Below are positions 17,282 through 25,941 of a stretch of DNA of 64,000 nt, piece after piece. The stretch lies in contig NZ_CP048422.1 in assembly GCF_010450875.1 (NCBI RefSeq), forward strand, positions 2,453,001 to 2,517,000, read 5' to 3'. The translations under genes and the position numbers were made by a program. Each line of letters starts with the position of its first letter. The stretch's first letter is position 1. The stretch comes from Sphingomonas insulae (lineage in GTDB: Bacteria > Pseudomonadota > Alphaproteobacteria > Sphingomonadales > Sphingomonadaceae). The notes beneath the pieces are model-generated. The model did no database searches, had not been told where the DNA came from, and was given only the letters and a program-made list of their open reading frames with translations.

Positions 17282-17841
17282 GGCGTGTCACTCGTGTTGC
17301 CGGCGCGATCGAGGCTCTGCCGCGACCCGAATACCGGTTGGCCGCGACGACGGCGATCGACGAAATCGGCGATCCCGGCGCTGGTCGCGTTGAGCAGCGG
17401 ATAGCTGCGCGACTGGGTCATCCAGTCGGGCCGGCGTGCGGGGCCACCGCGCGCGGTATCGACCAGCAGCGCGGCGACGAGGAACCCCAGGCTGGCGATG
17501 ATCAGCCCCTTCAACGCCCCGAAGCCGAAGCCGAGCGCGCGGTCGACCGGGCCCAGGATCGATTGCCGCGTGCGCTTGCCCAGGGCATTGGCGACCAGCT
17601 TGCCGCCGAGATAGGTGCCGCCCGCGATCACCACGAACGCCGCCACCGCCGCACCGGACGGTGTCCCGACCACCGTGTATAATTTGGCCGCGAGCGCGAC
17701 GTGGAACAGCTTCAGCATCGCCACGATCGCGAACCAGGCGAACAGCGACAGCACTTCGGTGACGAAGCCGCGCTTCAACCCGAGCAATGCCGCGCCGCCC
17801 ACGGCGACGAGTACGATCATGTCCAGTGCGGTCAGCCCCAT
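17278..17841 (-). CDS. cvpA: CvpA family membrane protein
   Basis: A 187-residue protein whose first 130 residues contain four hydrophobic helices, beginning MGLTALDMIVLVAVGGAALL with the family's GLKRGFVTEVLSL stretch. CvpA was named for colicin V production in Escherichia coli, but its molecular action is unclear. The C-terminal 55 residues are polar, Arg/Ser-rich and probably cytoplasmic. It is the first gene of the cvpA-iscU-like-antiporter-DUF423 unit and follows radA by 169 bases. Confidence 0.85.
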   Translation of the reverse strand: MGLTALDMIVLVAVGGAALLGLKRGFVTEVLSLFAWFAIVAMLKLFHVALAAKLYTVVGTPSGAAVAAFVVIAGGTYLGGKLVANALGKRTRQSILGPVDRALGFGFGALKGLIIASLGFLVAALLVDTARGGPARRPDWMTQSRSYPLLNATSAGIADFVDRRRRGQPVFGSRQSLDRAGNTSDTP

Positions 17842-18010
17842 GAGAGGGGGAATAGGGATGCGCGGCGCCTGCCGCTAGTCCCGCGCATGCAGATCGCCTG
17901 CCGATCGCCGTTGCCCCCGCGCTTCCGGCTCGTCCCGGTATCGGTCCGGGAGCGGGACGGCACGGCGAGGCCGGCGACAGGCCGAGGGCACGGGCGAACC
18001 GTGTCGACCC

Positions 18011-19384
18011 TCACCCCCGCCCCAGCATATGGTCGACGAACTGCCCCAGCGTCCGGAATCCCGTCAGCCGCAGCGCGCTGTCGTCCTTCGCCACCGCCGC
18101 GGGGACCAGCGCCCGTTCGAAGCCGAGCTTGGCCGCCTCCTTCAATCGCAGCGCGCCATGCGCCACCGGCCGTACCTCGCCCGACAGCGCGACCTCGCCG
18201 AACGCCACCGCATCGACCGGCACCGGCCGCTCGGACAAGGCCGATACCAGCGCCGCCGCCGCCGCCATGTCCGCCGCCGGGTCCTGCACGCGGTAACCGC
18301 CGGCGATGTTCAGATACACCTCGGCACTGGAAAAGCTGAGCCCGCAGCGCGCCTCCAGCACCGCCAGGATCATCGCCAGCCGCCCGCTGTCCCAGCCGAC
18401 CACCGCGCGCCGCGGCGTCGCCCCGCTGGCGAGGCGCACCACCAGCGCCTGGATCTCGACCAGCACCGGCCGCGTCCCCTCCAGCGCCGGGAACACCGTC
18501 GTCCCCGTCACCCCCTCGTCGCGCTGCGTCAGGAACAGGGCGGACGGGTTCGACACCTCCTCCAGCCCCTCGCTCTGCATCGAAAAGACGCCGATCTCGT
18601 CGGTGCCGCCGAAGCGGTTCTTGATCGCGCGCAGGATGCGATACTGGTGGCTGCGCTCGCCCTCGAACGCCAGCACGGTGTCGACCATATGTTCGAGCAC
18701 GCGCGGCCCCGCGATCGAACCGTCCTTGGTGACGTGGCCGACCAGCACCAGCGCGGTGCCGCGCTCCTTGGCGAAGCGGATCAGCTCCTGGCTCGATGCG
18801 CGCACCTGGCTGACGGTGCCGGGTGCGCCCTCGATCAGGTCGGAATGCATCGTCTGGATCGAATCGATCACCAGCAGTGCCGGCGGCGGCCCCAGCGACA
18901 GCGTCGTCAGGATGTCGCGCGTCGACGTTGCGGCGGCCAGCTGCACCGGCGCATTGCCCAGCCCCAGCCGCCGCGCGCGCAGCCGCACCTGGTCCGCCGC
19001 CTCCTCGCCCGAGACATAGGCGACCGCGCGCCCGGCCAGCGCCAGCTTCGCCGCCGCCTGCAATAGCAGCGTCGACTTGCCGATGCCGGGATCGCCGCCG
19101 ATCAGCGTCGCCGACCCCTCGACGAAGCCGCCGCCCAGCGCCCGGTCGAGCTCGGCGATGCCGGTCGACATCCGCTCGGGCAGGACGATGTCGGCGTCCA
19201 GCCCGACCAGCTGCACCGTCCGCCCGCCGGTCCTCAGGTCGTGCTTGGCCTGGAACGGCGTCACCACCGCACCCGCCTCCTCCACCATCGTGTTCCATTC
19301 GGCGCAATCGCCGCATTGCCCCGCCCAGCGGTGGGACACCGATCCGCAGGCCTGACACACGTATCGCTTCTGGGGTTTCGCCAT
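18011..19384 (-). CDS. radA: DNA repair protein RadA
   Basis: A 457-residue RecA-like helicase that promotes branch migration during recombinational repair. The domains are a zinc finger (Cys10, Cys13, Cys24, Cys27), an ATPase with Walker A GGDPGIGKST (96-105), the KNRFGGTDEIGVF motif specific to RadA, and a Lon-protease-like C-terminal domain without the peptidase serine-lysine function. The ATG at 19384 is the family start (MAKPQKRYVCQACG); the longer frame would run through the promoter. A LexA-type box lies 23-37 bases upstream, suggesting SOS control. Confidence 0.96.
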   Translation of the reverse strand: MAKPQKRYVCQACGSVSHRWAGQCGDCAEWNTMVEEAGAVVTPFQAKHDLRTGGRTVQLVGLDADIVLPERMSTGIAELDRALGGGFVEGSATLIGGDPGIGKSTLLLQAAAKLALAGRAVAYVSGEEAADQVRLRARRLGLGNAPVQLAAATSTRDILTTLSLGPPPALLVIDSIQTMHSDLIEGAPGTVSQVRASSQELIRFAKERGTALVLVGHVTKDGSIAGPRVLEHMVDTVLAFEGERSHQYRILRAIKNRFGGTDEIGVFSMQSEGLEEVSNPSALFLTQRDEGVTGTTVFPALEGTRPVLVEIQALVVRLASGATPRRAVVGWDSGRLAMILAVLEARCGLSFSSAEVYLNIAGGYRVQDPAADMAAAAALVSALSERPVPVDAVAFGEVALSGEVRPVAHGALRLKEAAKLGFERALVPAAVAKDDSALRLTGFRTLGQFVDHMLGRG

Positions 19385-19406
19385 GCGCGACGGTGTAGCG
19401 AAACGA

Positions 19407-19421
19407 GAACGGGAAGGGAAC
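19407..19421. promoter_or_regulatory. Candidate LexA (SOS) box upstream of radA
   Basis: GAAC-N7-GAAC on the plus strand, reading GTTCCCTTCCCGTTC toward radA. This matches the direct-repeat GTTCN7GTTC operator known for alphaproteobacterial LexA. It is 23 bases before the radA ATG and matches the box before uvrD at 13 of 15 positions. Confidence 0.6.
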
Positions 19422-19449
19422 AAAAATCCGGCCCGTGGCGCTGGAACGG

Positions 19450-20187
19450 TCAGCCCGGTATCGTCAGACCCCGCTGGACCGCCGGCCGCGCCAGCCCCCG
19501 TTCGAACCACGCCCCGACGTTGCCGAACCGCTCGAACCCGACGAGGTCGCCGGCGTTGTAGAAGCCGACCAGCCCGTTCACCCAGCCGAGCATCGAAATA
19601 TCGGCGATCGAATAGTCATCACCGAGGAACCACGTCTTGCCCGCCAGCGCCGTGTCCATCACCGCCAGCAACCGCGCCGCTTCGGCAACATAGCGGTCGC
19701 GCGGTCGCTTGTCCTCTAAGTCCTTGCCGGCGAATTTGTGGAAGAAGCCGACCTGTCCGAACATCGGGCCGACGCCGCCCATCTGGAACATCACCCACTG
19801 GATCGCCTGCCACCGTCCCGCCGGATCGATCGGCACGAACCTGCCCGTCTTGTCGGCAAGGTAGAGCAGGATCGCGCCGCTCTCGAACAACCCGAACGGC
19901 GCCCCGCCGGGGCCGTCGGGATCGACGATCGCGGGGATCTTGCCATTGGGGTTGAGCGACAGGAACGCGGGTGATTTCTGGTCGTCCTTCGCGAAATCGA
20001 TGCGGTGCGCCTCATACGGCAGGCCGGTCTCTTCCAGCATGATCGACACCTTCACGCCATTGGGCGTCGGCAGCGAATAGAGTTGCAGGCGATCGGGATG
20101 CTGCGCGGGCCAGCGCGCGGTGATCGGAAACGCGGACAGGTCGGTCACAGGTACAGCCTCCGTCGGTGGAGCCGCCGACATAGCCAT
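19450..20187 (-). CDS. Glutathione S-transferase family protein (YghU/YfcG-like)
   Basis: A 245-residue protein with an N-terminal thioredoxin-like domain and a C-terminal helical domain. The LYSLPTPNGVKVSIMLEE opening with TPNG(V/H)K is the signature of the nu-class, YghU/YfcG type, which lacks a catalytic Tyr/Ser/Cys and acts as a glutathione disulfide reductase. SLNPNGKIPAI and GLFESGAILLYLADK give the conserved glutathione-binding cis-Pro and Glu-Ser. The longer N-terminal tail (about 35 residues) is as in YghU. Start at 20187 or 20181. It is divergent from the glycosyltransferase across 17 bases. Confidence 0.9.
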   Translation of the reverse strand: MAMSAAPPTEAVPVTDLSAFPITARWPAQHPDRLQLYSLPTPNGVKVSIMLEETGLPYEAHRIDFAKDDQKSPAFLSLNPNGKIPAIVDPDGPGGAPFGLFESGAILLYLADKTGRFVPIDPAGRWQAIQWVMFQMGGVGPMFGQVGFFHKFAGKDLEDKRPRDRYVAEAARLLAVMDTALAGKTWFLGDDYSIADISMLGWVNGLVGFYNAGDLVGFERFGNVGAWFERGLARPAVQRGLTIPG

Positions 20188-20204
20188 GCCGCATTCGCAA
20201 CGCT

Positions 20205-21362
20205 ATGGCCCGCGCCAGCATGCAACCTTCCGATCTTCGTGTCGCCCTGTTCAGCGGTAACTATAATTATACGCGGGATGGCGCGAACCAGGCGCTGAAC
20301 CTGCTCGTCCGCCACCTGCTCGACCATGGCGTCGCGGTCCGCGTCTATTCGCCGACCACCGATCGCCCCGCCTTTCCCCCGGTCGGCGATCTCGTCCCGG
20401 TGCCGGCGATCCCGCTGCCGGCGGGGCGCGAGGAATATCGCCTCGGCCGCTACCTGCCCGCCGCGACCCGCGCCGATCTGGAGGCGTTCGCGCCCAATAT
20501 CGTCCATGTCTCGGCACCCGACCTGCTCAACCATGGCGCGGTCAGCTGGGCGCGCCGACATGGCATCCCCAGCGTGGCCTCGTTCCACACGCGCTTCGAA
20601 ACCTATTTCCGCTATTATCGCATCGGCTTCGTCGAACCGGTCATCAAGGCGATCATGACCCGCTTCTACAACCGGGTCGACCGCGTCATGCCGCCCAGCC
20701 CCAGCATGGGCGCGCTGTTGCAGGACTGGGGCGTCACTACGCCGATCACGATCTGGTCGCGCGGCATCGACCACGACCGCTTCAAGCCGGAGCGTCGGGA
20801 CCCTGCATGGCGCCGCAGCCTCGGCATCGCAGACCATGAGATCGCGATCGGGTTCCTCGGCCGGCTGGTGAAGGAAAAGGGCCTCGACGTGTTTGCCGAG
20901 GTGGTGAAGGAGCTGACCCGCCGCGGCGTGCCGCACAAGGTGCTGGTCGTCGGCAAGGGACCGGCGCAGGACTGGTTCGCGCAGCAGGCCCCCGGCGCGA
21001 TCTTCGCCGGATTCCAGTCGGGGAACGATCTTGGTCGCGCCGTCGCGTCGATGGACGTGTTCTTCAACCCGTCGATCACCGAAACCTTCGGCAACGTGAC
21101 GACGGAGGCGATGGCGGCGGGCGTACCCGTCGTCGCCGCCCGCGCCACCGGCGCGGTCGACCTGGTCGAGGACGGCGTCACCGGCTTTCTGGTCGATCCG
21201 ATGGACATCGCCGGCTATGCCGACGCGATCGGCCGCATCGTCGCCGACCCCACGCTGCGCGATCGGATGGGTGCGGCAGGGGCCGCCAGCGCCGCCACCT
21301 ATCGCTGGGCGACGGCGAACCAAGCGGTGCTGGACACCTATCTGGATCTGCACGGACGCTAG
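20205..21362 (+). CDS. Glycosyltransferase family 4 (GT-B)
   Basis: A 385-residue retaining glycosyltransferase with two Rossmann-like domains. The N-terminal part contains LFSGNYNYTRDGANQALN and HVSAPDLL. The C-terminal donor-binding part has LGRLVKEKGLDVF, the E-x7-E motif ITETFGNVTTEAMAAGVPVVA and the usual GAVDLVEDGVTGFLV. It resembles GDP-mannose-dependent alpha-mannosyltransferases (MgtA/PimB type) acting on lipids. ATG at 20205 or the sixth codon (20220) could be used; neither has a strong ribosome site. No other glycan genes neighbour it. Confidence 0.88.
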   Translation: MARASMQPSDLRVALFSGNYNYTRDGANQALNLLVRHLLDHGVAVRVYSPTTDRPAFPPVGDLVPVPAIPLPAGREEYRLGRYLPAATRADLEAFAPNIVHVSAPDLLNHGAVSWARRHGIPSVASFHTRFETYFRYYRIGFVEPVIKAIMTRFYNRVDRVMPPSPSMGALLQDWGVTTPITIWSRGIDHDRFKPERRDPAWRRSLGIADHEIAIGFLGRLVKEKGLDVFAEVVKELTRRGVPHKVLVVGKGPAQDWFAQQAPGAIFAGFQSGNDLGRAVASMDVFFNPSITETFGNVTTEAMAAGVPVVAARATGAVDLVEDGVTGFLVDPMDIAGYADAIGRIVADPTLRDRMGAAGAASAATYRWATANQAVLDTYLDLHGR

Positions 21363-21440
21363 CGCCCATGCCGGTACGTGGAACCGGCGCCGTCCGTCAG
21401 TGACGGCGGGGGACCACGCCTCGCTGCTGAAGGCGCTCCC

Positions 21441-21731
21441 CTACCCCTCGTGCCAGTCGAACGTCAGCGGTGCTTCGCGGAACGCGAACCGGTCGAGGTG
21501 GCTCGCCACCACCTCGCGCATCCGCACGGCGTCCTCGCCGTCGGGCACGTGCAGCACTACGTCCAGCGTATCGCTGTCCGCCTTCATCTCCAGCCGCGAT
21601 CCGTTGGGGAAGGCGATCGTCCCTTCCTCCGCGGTGAAGGTCACCGCCATCTTGTGGCTCCAGTGCTTGGCCAGCTGCTGGAGGTATCGGCTGGCCGAAG
21701 CGGTCGGCACCCGTGCAAGCGAGACGCTCAC
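21441..21731 (-). CDS. DUF2218 domain protein
   Basis: A 96-residue protein matching DUF2218: VPTASASRYLQQLAKHWSHK, then FPNGSRLEMKADSDTLDVVL and VASHLDRFAFRE. The conserved His-Trp-x-His-Lys and Asp/His positions hint at a small binding protein, but no function is established. The start overlaps the PadR regulator stop as ATGA, so the pair is co-translated. In other bacteria DUF2218 genes often accompany siderophore or PadR/TetR regulator genes. Confidence 0.88.
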   Translation of the reverse strand: MSVSLARVPTASASRYLQQLAKHWSHKMAVTFTAEEGTIAFPNGSRLEMKADSDTLDVVLHVPDGEDAVRMREVVASHLDRFAFREAPLTFDWHEG

Positions 21732-22351
21732 TTCAGCCGCTCGATCTTCTGGACGACCTCGTCGATCATCGCGCTCACCTCGTGCACCGCATCGTCGGAC
21801 AATTCTCCGCTTTCCAGCCGGTGCATCACCACATCGCGCAGGTTGCGCATCGACCGGCGGATCGGCGCCCGATCGCTACGCGCGCGGTGTTCGCCCGCCG
21901 CCGCCAGTCGCGCCATCATCGCGGTGACGATGTCGGCATTCTCCGCCAGATGCGCGCGGCCCGCCTCGGTCACGCCGAAGCGCTTGCGCGTGGTGTCCGA
22001 CGGCTGTTCGGCGATCAATTCCATCTCGGCGAGCATCGTCAGCGCCGGATAGACCATGCCGGGGCTGGGCGCATAGGCGCCGCCGGTCAGTTCCTCGACC
22101 GCCTTGATGAGTTCGTAGCCGTGCCGCGGCTCGTCGGCGATCATCCTCAGCAAGACCAGCCGCAGCTCGCTGCCGTCGAACATCCGGCGACGGCCGCCGC
22201 CGCCGCCGCCGCCGCCACGATAATGGTCGCGCCCGTCACCCCCACCGAATTCCCAGCGGACGGCGAACGGTCCTCGCGACCATTCCCCGCCGCCACTGCC
22301 ACCGCGTGGTCCGCAACCGCGTCCGCCGCGGCCCTGCATATGTGCAAACAT
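21728..22351 (-). CDS. PadR family transcriptional regulator with poly-glycine N-terminus
   Basis: A 207-residue winged-helix regulator. After a Gly/Arg-rich disordered N-terminus (residues 1-56, including eight consecutive Gly), the PadR DNA-binding domain reads LRLVLLRMIADEPRHGYELIKAV, with PSPGMVYPALTMLAEMELI as the recognition helix and wing. A C-terminal helical dimerisation tail follows. The ATG at 22351 has AAGGA eight bases upstream. It overlaps the DUF2218 gene. Two palindromic half-sites upstream (22381-22430) indicate autoregulation. Confidence 0.9.
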   Translation of the reverse strand: MFAHMQGRGGRGCGPRGGSGGGEWSRGPFAVRWEFGGGDGRDHYRGGGGGGGGRRRMFDGSELRLVLLRMIADEPRHGYELIKAVEELTGGAYAPSPGMVYPALTMLAEMELIAEQPSDTTRKRFGVTEAGRAHLAENADIVTAMMARLAAAGEHRARSDRAPIRRSMRNLRDVVMHRLESGELSDDAVHEVSAMIDEVVQKIERLK

Positions 22352-22380
22352 CGTGATTCCTTTTCCTATCTCGATGCGCT

Positions 22381-22430
22381 CAAGATATATCTCATCCTCG
22401 GATACGCAAGACCTTTTGAGATATATCTTG
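22381..22430. promoter_or_regulatory. Operator for the PadR regulator (inverted repeat)
   Basis: CAAGATATATCTC (22381-22393) and its exact reverse complement GAGATATATCTTG (22418-22430), with 37 bases between centres. Each arm contains the 10-base palindrome AGATATATCT. The proximal arm, 30 bases from the padR ATG, overlaps a plausible -10 (TATCTT) 16 bases from TTGCGT. AT-rich GATATATC palindromes are typical PadR targets. Confidence 0.65.
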
Positions 22431-22716
22431 ACTGTCCATCGGCTGCCGCGCACTATGGCTGTTGGTCGAGGTTCGATGCAACCCATTGCTGCGGAAGCAT
22501 AACGCCGTCCGCTGTCCTACATCACGGCGGACTGGTAGCGCTCGTCCGCTCGCCCCGCCCATGGCGCCGGGCAGTCCTGCCCCGTCCGAATCATCACCAA
22601 ACGGAAACGATGGTCGGCGTACGTTTCCGTACGAGTGCCCCGGTTGTTCATGGTGTCCAATTTGGCCGCCGCGCCGCGGGGGTGACGGAGCCGCCGGCCC
22701 GCCCTATCTGAACGCC
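22431..22716. other. Intergenic region between padR operator and rarA
   Basis: No supported gene. It holds a nine-pair inverted repeat, ACGGAAACG (22601-22609) and CGTTTCCGT (22622-22630), 90 bases before the rarA start, which could bind a regulator. The in-frame extension of rarA into this region is low in coding character and is not used. Confidence 0.5.
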
Positions 22717-24036
22717 ATGGCAGACCTGCTGACCGGCCTGGAGCCCGAACCCGTTCCGGACGTGCCGGTTGCCGGCGCCCCCCTTGCCGACCGCCTGCGC
22801 CCGCGCCAGCTGGCCGACGTCGTGGGGCAGGACCATCTCACCGGTCCCGACGGCGCGATCGGCCGGATGGTCGCGGCGGGACGGTTGTCGTCGATGATCC
22901 TGTGGGGGCCACCCGGCACCGGCAAGACGACGATCGCCCGTCTGCTCGCCGCCGCCGTCGACCTGCGGTTCGTCGCGATCTCGGCGGTGTTCTCGGGCGT
23001 CGCCGACCTCAAGAAGGCCTTTGCCGACGCGCGCGACCATGCCCGCCTGGGCAGGCGCACGTTGCTGTTCGTGGACGAGATCCACCGCTTTAACCGCGCC
23101 CAGCAGGACGGCTTCCTGCCGTATGTCGAGGACGGCACGGTGACGCTGGTCGGCGCCACCACCGAAAACCCCTCCTTCGAACTCAACGCCGCCGTGCTCA
23201 GCCGCGCGCAGGTGCTGATCCTCCACCGGCTCGGCCGCGACGCCCTGGGCCAGCTGCTCGACCGGGCGGAGGCGATCGAGGGGCGCACGCTGCCGCTGAC
23301 CGTCGACGCCCGCGCCGCGATCGTCGCGCAGGCGGACGGCGATGGCCGCTTCCTGCTCAATCAGGTCGAGACCCTGTTCTCGGTCGACCTGCCAGAGCCG
23401 CTGGACCCCAATGCCCTCTCCGCCTTTCTGCAACGCCGCGTTGCGGTGTACGACAAGGATCGCGAGGGGCATTACAACCTGATCAGCGCGCTCCACAAAT
23501 CGATCCGCGGTTCCGACCCGCAGGCGGCGCTCTATTATCTGGCGCGGATGCTGACCGCGGGCGAGGAGCCGCTCTACCTCCTCCGCCGCCTCACCCGCGC
23601 TGCGGTCGAGGACATCGGCCTCGCCGACCCGCAGGCGCTGGTCCAGTGCATCGCGGCCAAGGACACCTACGACTTCCTCGGTTCGCCCGAGGGCGAGCTG
23701 GCGATCGCGCAGGCCTGCCTCTATCTCGCGACCGCTCCCAAATCGAACGCCGCCTATATGGCGCAGAAGAAGGCGTGGCGGTCGGCGAAGGAGACGGGAT
23801 CGCTGATGCCGCCCGCCAACATCCTCAACGCCCCCACAAAGCTGATGAAGCAGATCGGCTATGGCGCCGATTACGCCTATGACCACGATGCCGAGGACGC
23901 CTTTTCCGGCGCCAATTACTGGCCCGACGAACTGCCGCCGCAGCGCTTCTACGAACCCAGCGGCCGCGGGTTTGAGGCGCGGTTGCAGGAACGCCTGGCG
24001 CATTGGGATGCCCTGCGCCGCGACCGCAAGCCCTGA
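22717..24036 (+). CDS. rarA: Replication-associated recombination protein A
   Basis: A 439-residue AAA+ ATPase (RarA/MgsA) acting at stalled replication forks. Walker A is GPPGTGKTT (64-72) and Walker B is LLFVDEIHRFN. The sensor stretch is VGATTENPSFELN, and the C-terminal tetramerisation domain has RGSDPQAALYYLARML and LPPQRFYEPSGRGFE. The ATG at 22717 is chosen since the longer frame adds an untypical 85-residue head. tRNA-Thr follows 59 bases after the stop. Confidence 0.96.
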   Translation: MADLLTGLEPEPVPDVPVAGAPLADRLRPRQLADVVGQDHLTGPDGAIGRMVAAGRLSSMILWGPPGTGKTTIARLLAAAVDLRFVAISAVFSGVADLKKAFADARDHARLGRRTLLFVDEIHRFNRAQQDGFLPYVEDGTVTLVGATTENPSFELNAAVLSRAQVLILHRLGRDALGQLLDRAEAIEGRTLPLTVDARAAIVAQADGDGRFLLNQVETLFSVDLPEPLDPNALSAFLQRRVAVYDKDREGHYNLISALHKSIRGSDPQAALYYLARMLTAGEEPLYLLRRLTRAAVEDIGLADPQALVQCIAAKDTYDFLGSPEGELAIAQACLYLATAPKSNAAYMAQKKAWRSAKETGSLMPPANILNAPTKLMKQIGYGADYAYDHDAEDAFSGANYWPDELPPQRFYEPSGRGFEARLQERLAHWDALRRDRKP

Positions 24037-24095
24037 CCGTCCGGCCATGCTCCCTCTGGACTAGTCGTCCCGCTTGTCGCATGGGGCGACCCAAC

Positions 24096-24171
24096 GCCGG
24101 TTTAGCTCAGCTGGTAGAGCAGCGGTTTTGTAAACCGAAGGTCGCGGGTTCGATTCCTGCAACCGGCACCA
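24096..24171 (+). tRNA. tRNA-Thr (anticodon TGT)
   Basis: A 76-base cloverleaf with encoded CCA. The acceptor pairs GCCGGTT with AACCGGC, the D arm reads AGCTCAGCTGGTAGAGC, the anticodon loop is TT-TGT-AA, and the T arm has GGTTCGATTCC. TGT decodes ACA/ACG threonine codons. The gene stands alone between rarA and the convergent secreted protein operon. Confidence 0.95.
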
Positions 24172-24177
24172 TATCGC

Positions 24178-24786
24178 CTACAGGCGCGCACTGTCGGCGA
24201 CCTGTCGCGCCGCTGCCACGCTGCGGTCGAAATAATACAACGCCGGCGCTTCGTAGGTGATGAGGTACAGCCTGCCGCCGATCATCGCTCCGCGCCCCTC
24301 GCCGCGGCGGTGCAGCGTCTCGCCCTGCCGAGTAAAGGCATAGGTGAAGCGGACGCCCTTGCCGCCGGCGAATGTGACCGGCTCGACCGTGCCGATGCTC
24401 ATCGCCGCCGTTCCCAGCGCGATCCGGTAGCTGCTTTCGAGCAGGGCGGGGATGTCGGTGATCAGCATCGTCGCCGATACCGTCGGCAGCGGCCGGTTCT
24501 TCCTGTCGGCCTCGCGGAACAGCGGCTTGCCCGCGTCGATCCCCCCGTAAAAGGTCAGGTCGTTGAGCGCATCGCCATCCAGCGTCCATGTCTCGGCATT
24601 GCGGCCGGGCCGCGCGCCCAGCTTGTTCCACTCCGATGCGGGCTGCACGGTGAGCGTCGACTTGGCGACCGCGATCCGGGTGCCGGCCGGGATCAGCTTG
24701 TTCCCCGCGATGGCGGGAACGCTGATGAGCGCCGCGGCGATGGCGACAGACAGGCCGAGACGGCGGAAGGACATGACGGACCTCAT
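24178..24786 (-). CDS. Secreted hypothetical protein
   Basis: A 202-residue protein with a signal peptide (basic start, LGLSVAIAAALISVPAIAG, cleavage near AIAG). The mature part is beta-rich: KLIPAGTRIAVAKSTLTV and DLTFYGGIDAGKPLF are recognisable strands, and the C-terminus is ALYYFDRSVAAARQV. I recognise no domain. It is the last gene of a three-gene operon; its start overlaps the M48 peptidase stop as ATGA. A role in the envelope together with the protease is likely from context only. Confidence 0.75.
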   Translation of the reverse strand: MRSVMSFRRLGLSVAIAAALISVPAIAGNKLIPAGTRIAVAKSTLTVQPASEWNKLGARPGRNAETWTLDGDALNDLTFYGGIDAGKPLFREADRKNRPLPTVSATMLITDIPALLESSYRIALGTAAMSIGTVEPVTFAGGKGVRFTYAFTRQGETLHRRGEGRGAMIGGRLYLITYEAPALYYFDRSVAAARQVADSARL

Positions 24787-25940
24787 GAATCGACGAGGGT
24801 GGAGATGAGCGCCGCATCGCCCGCATCAGGCTTGCGGCGCAGGTAATCGCGCAGCGCGACCTTGCCGGGCTCGATCTGCTGGCTGCGCAGGAGCGACAGG
24901 CCGAGCCCGCGATACGCTTCGGGCGGAGCATCGCCCCTTGCGATCGCATCCTGGTAGAAGCCGGCGGCGCTGACCAGGTCGCGCGGGTTGCCGCGCTCGC
25001 GGTACAATTCGGCCCGCGCGAACAGCAGCGGCGTCGTCCAGCCATCCGCCGCCAATTGAGCCAGCACGAATTCGCTGCCGCCGAAATCGTTCAGCTTGAC
25101 CTGATCGGCGAGGAATGTCGGCAACCATGGCGCCAGCGCTGCGCGATAGGCATCGGCCGCCGCGGAGCCGCCGTCCCCGATCTCCTGCGCCGCCGCCCGC
25201 AGATAGGTCGCGCGCGCCAGATTGGTCGGGTGGGTGGCGAAGAAGCCGGCGACGTACTTCTGGTTGGCCTTGCGGTGCCGCCCGATCGCGGTCGCATCCG
25301 CCTCGCCCATGATCCGGTCCCACACGTCCGCCGCCGCGGCCGACGGATAGCGCGACGTCGCCAGATAGCGCACGCCGATCATGTCCGCCGACGTCTCCTG
25401 CGCCCGGTCGAATGCGTAGAAGCCGCCGATCGTGCTGATCTGCATGGCGCCGCTGTTCGCCACCAGGATCGATGCCCAGGCCATCAGGTCGCTGCCGCTG
25501 CGCCTGTTGCGAAAGCTGCTGAGCGTGTGCCGCAGTTCGAAATGACCGAATTCATGGCCCAGCACGGCGCCCAATTCGGCTTCGTTGCGCAACCGCAGCA
25601 AGGCGCCAGACCAGATCGTCATCGTCCCGTTGGCGGTCATCGTCGCATTGAACGCCGGCACGCGCAGGATGTAGAGCCGCACCGACTTGCAGCGATCCTC
25701 GCCGACCGTCCGGCACAGCACGCCGCGCACATAGGCGTTGAGCGCGGGATCGCGGATCACGTCGGCGGCATCGCGCAGATGCCGCTCATCCTCGTCCGCC
25801 ATCATCCATGCGCCACGTTCATCCACGTTCGTCGGCTGGTAGGCGGCGACATAGGGCGGCAGCGGGGCGACCTTGTTGGCCGCCATCGCCGGTGTCGACG
25901 CCATGCCGATCGTCAGGGCCGCCGCGATCCGCCAGCGCAT
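24783..25940 (-). CDS. Periplasmic M48-family zinc metallopeptidase
   Basis: A 385-residue secreted metallopeptidase. A signal peptide (residues 1-21) is followed by the M48 catalytic domain with the zinc motif His129-Glu-Phe-Gly-His133 (LGHEFGHFELRH) and Glu182 (RAQETSAD) as third ligand. A helical repeat-rich C-terminal region (about 200-385) resembles tetratricopeptide pairs, as in BepA/YfgC-type proteases that clear misassembled outer membrane proteins. It lies two bases after the upstream secreted protein gene, and its stop overlaps the downstream one. BepA-like quality control is an inference. Confidence 0.85.
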   Translation of the reverse strand: MRWRIAAALTIGMASTPAMAANKVAPLPPYVAAYQPTNVDERGAWMMADEDERHLRDAADVIRDPALNAYVRGVLCRTVGEDRCKSVRLYILRVPAFNATMTANGTMTIWSGALLRLRNEAELGAVLGHEFGHFELRHTLSSFRNRRSGSDLMAWASILVANSGAMQISTIGGFYAFDRAQETSADMIGVRYLATSRYPSAAAADVWDRIMGEADATAIGRHRKANQKYVAGFFATHPTNLARATYLRAAAQEIGDGGSAAADAYRAALAPWLPTFLADQVKLNDFGGSEFVLAQLAADGWTTPLLFARAELYRERGNPRDLVSAAGFYQDAIARGDAPPEAYRGLGLSLLRSQQIEPGKVALRDYLRRKPDAGDAALISTLVDS

Positions 25941-25941
25941 C

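Noticed and set aside
22648..24048. A 466-codon minus-strand open frame over rarA
   Set aside because: Antisense shadow; rarA has intact AAA+ motifs.
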